From positions 1 to 10,619 of the forward strand of contig JAUXFB010000018.1 in NCBI GenBank assembly GCA_030620255.1: DNA of 10,619 nucleotides, given 5' to 3'. Under the pieces are notes generated by a model. That model had not been told where the DNA came from and did not search any database. It saw only the letters and a list, made by a program, of their open reading frames with translations. This stretch comes from Candidatus Aminicenantota bacterium. GTDB lineage: Bacteria > Acidobacteriota > Aminicenantia > UBA2199. Both the position numbers and the translations under genes were made by a program. Positions 6,857 through 10,619 of this stretch are shown here, piece after piece; positions within the stretch are counted from its first letter, which is position 1; the number at the start of each line of letters is the position of its first letter.

Positions 6857-6885
6857 AGTATAATCTACATTAAAACAAAATTCAA
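6857..6885 (-). promoter_or_regulatory. Promoter of the intact solute-binding protein gene, predicted leaderless
   Basis: On the minus strand TTGAAT (6885-6880) and TATACT (6862-6857) are separated by 17 nt. Seven nt past the -10 box falls at 6850, the A of the start codon. No purine-rich ribosome site precedes that ATG, so sequence predicts a leaderless mRNA. It lies in the gap after the kinase stop, so the gene may also be reached by readthrough from the kinase. Confidence 0.6.
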
Positions 6886-6946
6886 CAATGGAGACAAGAA
6901 GATCTATGTTTAAAATTTTTATTTAATAGTAATTTTCCTGTATGAT

Positions 6947-9070
6947 TTAACTGGATTCAAATTCCTGAAAATCAAAGATAAAGGTGGCTCCTTCCTCTGG
7001 TTTGCTTTTCACTGATATTACTCCTCTATTTTCTTCTACAATTTGTTTTACACAGGAAAGGCCCAGACCTGTACCCTTTTTTCTTTTTGTTGTAAAATAT
7101 GGCTCAAAAATTCTCTCGATTATATTTGGTTCTATTCCAGTTCCATTATCAAAGATTTGAATTCTGATAAACTTTATTTTATTCTGTTCTTGAGTAAATC
7201 GTTCAATACTTATAGCAATTCTGCCTTTTTCTCTTTCTGCTATTTGAATTGAATCTTTTGCATTAAAAAATGTGTTAAAAAGTACTAATGATAATTTTGT
7301 TTTATTACCATATATATAGTATTGAATCTTTTGGCTGTATTTTTTTTCAATTTCAATATTCTTGAGAATTGTATTTTCAATAAGGCTTAAGACTGAATAT
7401 ATTAATTCTCCAATATCAATTTTTTCCAATTTTATAGTTTCTTTTTTTGAAAAATCTAAGATATTTTTCCCAAGTTCATTAGCCTTTTTTGATATTTTGC
7501 CAATAGCATCAATTTTATTATAAATTTCACTATTTTTACTGATTTTGTTCTTTATAAGGTCAACATAACCCATAATTCCAGTAATTAGATTGTTAAATTC
7601 ATGTGTAAATTTACTTGACATCTCCCCTAAAGTTCCGAGTTTTTGTGCATGAATAAGCTCTTGTTCCGTCCTTAATTGCTCTGAAATATCCTCTATTTGA
7701 ACTGCAACCATACCTTTCATTTTAAGTTTTATATTATAAAATGTAAGTCTTACGATTTTTTCTTCTCCATGCTTTATCATTAAAGGATATTTATCGTAAA
7801 AGCTTGGTTGACCACTTAAGAGTACAGTGAAGTATTCTGCCCTTATAGATTGAGGAAGTTCTATTATTGTAAAAAAGTCTTTGCTTTCTACTTCTTTTTG
7901 GCTAACCCCAAAGATTTTCTTTGCAGCTGAGTTTATTGTAATAATTTTTGATGATTCATCACATATAAATATAGCATAAGGAGAATTTTCAATGATTTTT
8001 TCAAAAAATATTTTTAAATCCAGGATTTCTTCTCTTTGATCCTTTATCGATTCTGCCATTTTGTTGAATAGTTTGGTTAATTGTCCAATTTCATCTTTTG
8101 ATGTAGGTCTTATTTTTACATCAAGTTTTCCTTTTGATATTGATTTAGCTCCCTCGGAAAGTATAAGAATTGGTTTGGTTAATTTTTTACCTACCCATAA
8201 ACTAATAAAAATCACTAATATAACTACAATTAACAATACAAGTAAAATACTTAAAATCCCATGTTTTTTTGCAACTATGATGTCATTTATATTTATGGAA
8301 ACCAAAACTTTTCCTATGTTAGCCTTTGAGTAGCTTATTATTGGGAAACTCTCAATTAAGAATTTTTTATTAAGAATATTTACTTTTTCAATTTTGTCTT
8401 TTGGGATTTCAGGGATTTTTGGGAAAAATCGTCTTCCTTCTGTATCTTGAAATGTTGATGCCAATTCCTCTTTGTCTGAGATTATTATAATATCTCCCTT
8501 GGTTTTTTCTTTTAATAGATCTGCAAATTCAGAATTCAAGCATAACTCAAAAAAAAGATATCCTTTAAAATCAAAGGTTTTTTGGTCAACAATTGGAGAT
8601 ATAACTAAAATATATATTTTATCGTTAATTTTAAATATACCTGCATCTCTGATTAAAGGATCTCTCTCTTTGTTAAAGAATGGGATTTTAATAGTGTTAT
8701 TTTTATTTATGCAACTATCAGATGAAGAGTTATTAAAAGAAACAATAGTGTTAAAATCGGGATCAAGGATTGTTGCATTGATATTGTTTAGAAAAAAACT
8801 TTTATTCTCTAAATCAACAGAAAGATCCTCTGGTTTTTCAATATTATCAATAATTCCACTTAGTTCTGAGATGAATGCTGCTTTACGTGTTAGGTCACCA
8901 AGGTTTTCATAAAAAGAATTTTCAGCAGTATGTGTTTTTAAAATTGTCTCTTCAATTGCTATATTTTCATACTTGTTAGAAATAGAATAAATTGCTGAAA
9001 AAGTAGCCAATAGAGCAGAGATAATTCCAACAAGAATAGAAGCGAGGAAAAATTTTGATTTTATTTTCAT
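6947..9070 (-). CDS. Membrane sensor histidine kinase (Cache-like, HAMP, PAS, HisKA, HATPase)
   Basis: This 707-residue kinase has, in order: TM1 (about 7-30), an extracytoplasmic sensor of about 240 residues resembling Cache domains, TM2 (about 271-294), HAMP (about 295-347), one PAS (about 352-465), a HisKA dimerisation domain with THEFNN (phospho-acceptor H490), and an ATPase domain. The ATPase has N603 (FNAKDS), DNGTG (641-645), the F box IFEPYFTTK (654-662) and GTGLGL (666-671), so all catalytic boxes are intact. It would autophosphorylate on H490 and pass phosphate to a response regulator, but none is encoded here. Its ATG overlaps the upstream binding-protein TGA as ATGA. Only A-rich sequence precedes it, with no Shine-Dalgarno sequence, so expression is probably coupled to that gene. 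An antisense open frame at 8472-8912 is a shadow. Confidence 0.93.
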   Translation of the reverse strand: MKIKSKFFLASILVGIISALLATFSAIYSISNKYENIAIEETILKTHTAENSFYENLGDLTRKAAFISELSGIIDNIEKPEDLSVDLENKSFFLNNINATILDPDFNTIVSFNNSSSDSCINKNNTIKIPFFNKERDPLIRDAGIFKINDKIYILVISPIVDQKTFDFKGYLFFELCLNSEFADLLKEKTKGDIIIISDKEELASTFQDTEGRRFFPKIPEIPKDKIEKVNILNKKFLIESFPIISYSKANIGKVLVSININDIIVAKKHGILSILLVLLIVVILVIFISLWVGKKLTKPILILSEGAKSISKGKLDVKIRPTSKDEIGQLTKLFNKMAESIKDQREEILDLKIFFEKIIENSPYAIFICDESSKIITINSAAKKIFGVSQKEVESKDFFTIIELPQSIRAEYFTVLLSGQPSFYDKYPLMIKHGEEKIVRLTFYNIKLKMKGMVAVQIEDISEQLRTEQELIHAQKLGTLGEMSSKFTHEFNNLITGIMGYVDLIKNKISKNSEIYNKIDAIGKISKKANELGKNILDFSKKETIKLEKIDIGELIYSVLSLIENTILKNIEIEKKYSQKIQYYIYGNKTKLSLVLFNTFFNAKDSIQIAEREKGRIAISIERFTQEQNKIKFIRIQIFDNGTGIEPNIIERIFEPYFTTKRKKGTGLGLSCVKQIVEENRGVISVKSKPEEGATFIFDFQEFESS
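9067..9070 (-). promoter_or_regulatory. ATGA stop/start overlap coupling binding protein and kinase
   Basis: The TGA of the solute-binding protein (9069-9067) and the ATG of the kinase (9070-9068) share two bases. Upstream of the ATG lies A8G rather than a Shine-Dalgarno sequence. Such overlaps usually mean that ribosomes finishing the first gene start the second. Confidence 0.8.
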
Positions 9071-9876
9071 CTTTTTTTTATATCAAAAAATGTAATATTA
9101 CCCAATGGGCTGATATATATTCTTTTTATTTTCTCATTGTTGTATATTACTATTTCTTTATCCTGAAAAATTGGTATACACAGTACATCTTCATTTATAA
9201 TTCTATTTATTTTCCTGTATAATTCATCTCTCTTTTTTAAACTTTTTGTGTTTGAGACCAGATTTAAATTTTTTAGAATTTCTTCATTTTTACATAATGA
9301 TAGGTTAGGAAAACCTTGTTTCTGAAGTTTTTCTGAAAATATGGGTTTTATAATACTGAATGTGTCTGGATAATCAGCAATCCAACCTGACAGAGCTAAG
9401 TCATAGTCTCCTTTTTTAATTCTTTCTGAATATTCTTTTTCTGAAACATTGTGTATTTTCAGTTCAATACCAACTTTTTTTAGATTTTTTGAATATAAAG
9501 AGATCAATTGGAGGGTTAACATTGAACTGTTTTCAAGAAGGAAATTGAAATTGATTTTTAAAGGAAGCTTTTCTTTTTTTATAAGTTCTTTTGCTTTGTT
9601 TATTGAAAAACTTTCTTTTACTATTTTTTTTGAATATCCTAACATTCCTTGTGGAATAATGGAATCTATAGAAAAGCATGTATTCTGAAAAACATACTTT
9701 AAGGTTTTTTTATCCCATAAGTGGGAGAAAGCCTTTCTAATATTCTTATTTCTTAGATATTTATTATTAAAATTAAAAGCAATAAAATTCATTGAAAATG
9801 TTGAGAAATAGTCTATTGTTACCCATTTCAGATTTTTTAACCCCATAAGTTTTGATATTGAAAAAGTAAAAAGCAT
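9067..9876 (-). pseudogene. C-terminal fragment of the split solute-binding protein
   Basis: 269 residues can be read from the ATG at 9876, giving the second lobe of the family 5 fold: NFIAFNFNNKYL, RNKNIRKAFSHLWDKK and LSGWIADYPDTF. The ATG lies 2 nt after the upstream stop and 4 nt beyond the A11 run, with no Shine-Dalgarno sequence, so initiation here would need reinitiation or slippage. A protein starting here would lack the signal segment and first lobe. Its TGA overlaps the kinase ATG. Confidence 0.8.
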
Positions 9877-9881
9877 ATCTA

Positions 9882-9892
9882 TTTTTTTTTTT
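9882..9892 (-). other. A11 homopolymer at the second frameshift
   Basis: On the minus strand the sequence reads CC, eleven A, TAG. With twelve A the reading becomes Gln-Lys-Lys-Lys-Ile-Asp-Met and joins the C-terminal frame; a -1 ribosomal slip gives the same join. Long A runs are known sites of RNA polymerase slippage in AT-rich bacteria such as Buchnera. This is the longest homopolymer I noticed in the window. Confidence 0.75.
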
Positions 9893-10423
9893 GGAATAAG
9901 TTATGTAATATTTCAACACTTGGGTTAATTATATTTATAAATTCATCAATTTCTGGTTTGCCTCCCCAGTATTTTGGATTTGCTTTTAAGATTAGGAGTT
10001 TATCTTCTTCCCATTTTTTTAGAATAAAAGGACCTGTGCCAATAGGGTTTTTATAAAATTTTTCTTTGAATTTTTTTACTCCTGAAGGGGATACGATTGA
10101 TGCTCCTGAACATGTGAGAGTTGAAAGAAAAGGATAAAATGGTTTCTTCAAATAAAAAACAACAGTATATTGATCTATCTTTTTCACATCTTTGATATTT
10201 TCAAATGTCTCATCGAACGTAGGGAAATCATAATATCTGTATTTAAATGTTTTATCCATCTGTCTTTTGAATGAAAAGACAACTGAATCAGAATTGAAAT
10301 CTGATCCGTCATGGAATGTTACTCCTTTTCTAAGTTTCAATATCCAGGTCTTTCCATTTTCTTTCTTTTCCCATGATGTAGCAAGAGAAGGTTCAATTTT
10401 AAATGTTTTTTGGTTTATTTTGA

Positions 10424-10603
10424 CTAATGTGTCGAATATATTGACAGTAAAAAAAATGAAGTATCATCCCATGCTTGTGCTGGATCAAGAGTTTCAGGTA
10501 AATAACTCATTCCAGAATAAATAATTTTTTTTTGAATCGGAAAAATAAGGATCGAGAACATTAAAAAAGTAATAATAAATAAATACTGTTTTCTGTTTAT
10601 CAT
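10424..10603 (-). pseudogene. N-terminal fragment of the split solute-binding protein
   Basis: Unaided translation from ATG 10603 gives only 59 residues: a basic start (MINRK), a hydrophobic export segment (about 7-22), then YLPETLDPAQAWDDTSFF. After the T8 run the frame leaves the family and stops at TAG 10424-10426. No lipobox Cys is present. The ribosome site AGAGG 7 nt upstream supports this as the true gene start. Confidence 0.8.
10449..10456 (-). other. T8 homopolymer at the first frameshift
   Basis: On the minus strand TCA is followed by eight T and ACTGTC. Nine T would give Ser-Phe-Phe-Phe-Thr-Val-Asn-Ile-Phe-Asp, which matches the N-terminal part of the intact paralogue; eight leads to a stop 25 nt later. 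The shift has the same sign as that at the A11 run. Confidence 0.75.
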
Positions 10604-10610
10604 TTTAAAA

Positions 10611-10615
10611 CCTCT
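10611..10615 (-). promoter_or_regulatory. Ribosome binding site of the split solute-binding protein
   Basis: AGAGG lies 7 nt before ATG 10603 on the minus strand. It fixes the gene start, which is otherwise hard to place because the reading frame breaks 59 codons later. Confidence 0.65.
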
Positions 10616-10619
10616 ATGA

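Larger units (their letters stand above)
9879..10463 (-). pseudogene. Middle fragment of the split solute-binding protein
   Basis: This frame is open from 10463 to the TAG at 9879-9881. It encodes the main family 5 motifs, NIFDTLVKI, SLATSWEKKENGKTW, LRKGVTFHDG and PIGTGPFILKKW, lining up with residues 56-191 of the intact paralogue. The first possible start codon is a TTG at 10340, inside a conserved strand and with no ribosome site, so it is unlikely to be an independent gene. It ends in three Lys codons read from the A11 run. Confidence 0.8.
9067..10603 (-). pseudogene. Second family 5 solute-binding protein, split by two homopolymer frameshifts
   Basis: Read through, this is a paralogue of the protein at 5342-6850. 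It has a signal segment, then LPETLDPAQ, NIFDTLVKI, KLRKGVTFHDG, NPIGTGPFILKKW and near the C-terminus LSGWIADYPDTF. The start is ATG 10603 with AGAGG at 10611-10615. Frame is lost at T8 (10449-10456) and again at A11 (9882-9892). Each break is cured by one extra base, and the corrected length, 1539 nt or 512 residues, is close to the 502 of the intact copy. The stop TGA overlaps the kinase ATG. It may be a decaying gene, a gene rescued by slippage in the homopolymers, or two read errors. The otherwise clean frames and conserved motifs argue that any loss is recent. The promoter lies outside the window. Confidence 0.85.

Noticed and set aside
8472..8912. 146-codon open frame on the + strand opposite the kinase
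   Set aside because: It lies wholly inside the kinase sensor domain on the other strand, has no ribosome site or recognisable motif, and low GC makes such shadows common.
10267..10524. 85-codon open frame on the + strand at the right end
   Set aside because: It is antisense to the conserved binding-protein motifs and shows no start signal or family resemblance.

Overview
This window is AT-rich bacterial chromosome (about 30% GC by eye) with densely packed genes and very short 5' leaders. The lineage cannot be fixed from the sequence. A ribosomal protein S20 gene, sigma70-type promoters, two-TM sensor kinase architecture and exported family 5 solute-binding proteins all point to a bacterium. 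No rRNA, tRNA, CRISPR array, transposase or phage gene was seen, and no stretch over 300 bases lacks a gene.

Left part (1-1441, + strand): two short tandem repeats (an 18-nt and an 8-nt period) lie upstream of a near-consensus promoter. It drives rpsT (S20), a stand-alone PD-(D/E)XK nuclease with four Cys placed as in Cas4/AddB iron-sulfur nucleases, and a 64-residue PspC-domain membrane protein that overlaps the nuclease gene. Middle-left (1478-3946, + strand): a three-gene nucleotide-sugar cassette holds an RmlC-type 3,5-epimerase, an extended SDR epimerase/dehydratase and an RmlD-type 4-reductase. No rmlA/rmlB partner is present, so the sugar is not certain. Then (4161-5276, + strand) comes an unrecognised four-TM membrane protein with a large extracytoplasmic loop containing two Pro-x-Cys motifs, behind one or two candidate promoters.

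Right part (5342-10603, all - strand, convergent with the left part): in transcription order this holds a family 5 (peptide/oligopeptide type) solute-binding protein gene broken by two homopolymer frameshifts, a 707-residue sensor histidine kinase whose ATG overlaps the binding protein's TGA (ATGA), and a second, intact family 5 solute-binding protein preceded by a promoter that predicts a leaderless transcript. No permease or ATPase subunit and no response regulator is present in the window.

The most interesting part is this right-hand block. Two paralogous solute-binding proteins flank one sensor kinase without a transporter, which suggests the binding proteins may present ligand to the kinase. 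Both breaks in the first binding protein need exactly one extra base each, at a T8 and an A11 run. Adding them gives an uninterrupted 512-codon gene that ends in the kinase start codon. The kinase has no visible Shine-Dalgarno sequence, so its translation may depend on ribosomes that get through those two sites. Plain gene decay or sequencing error are the competing explanations.
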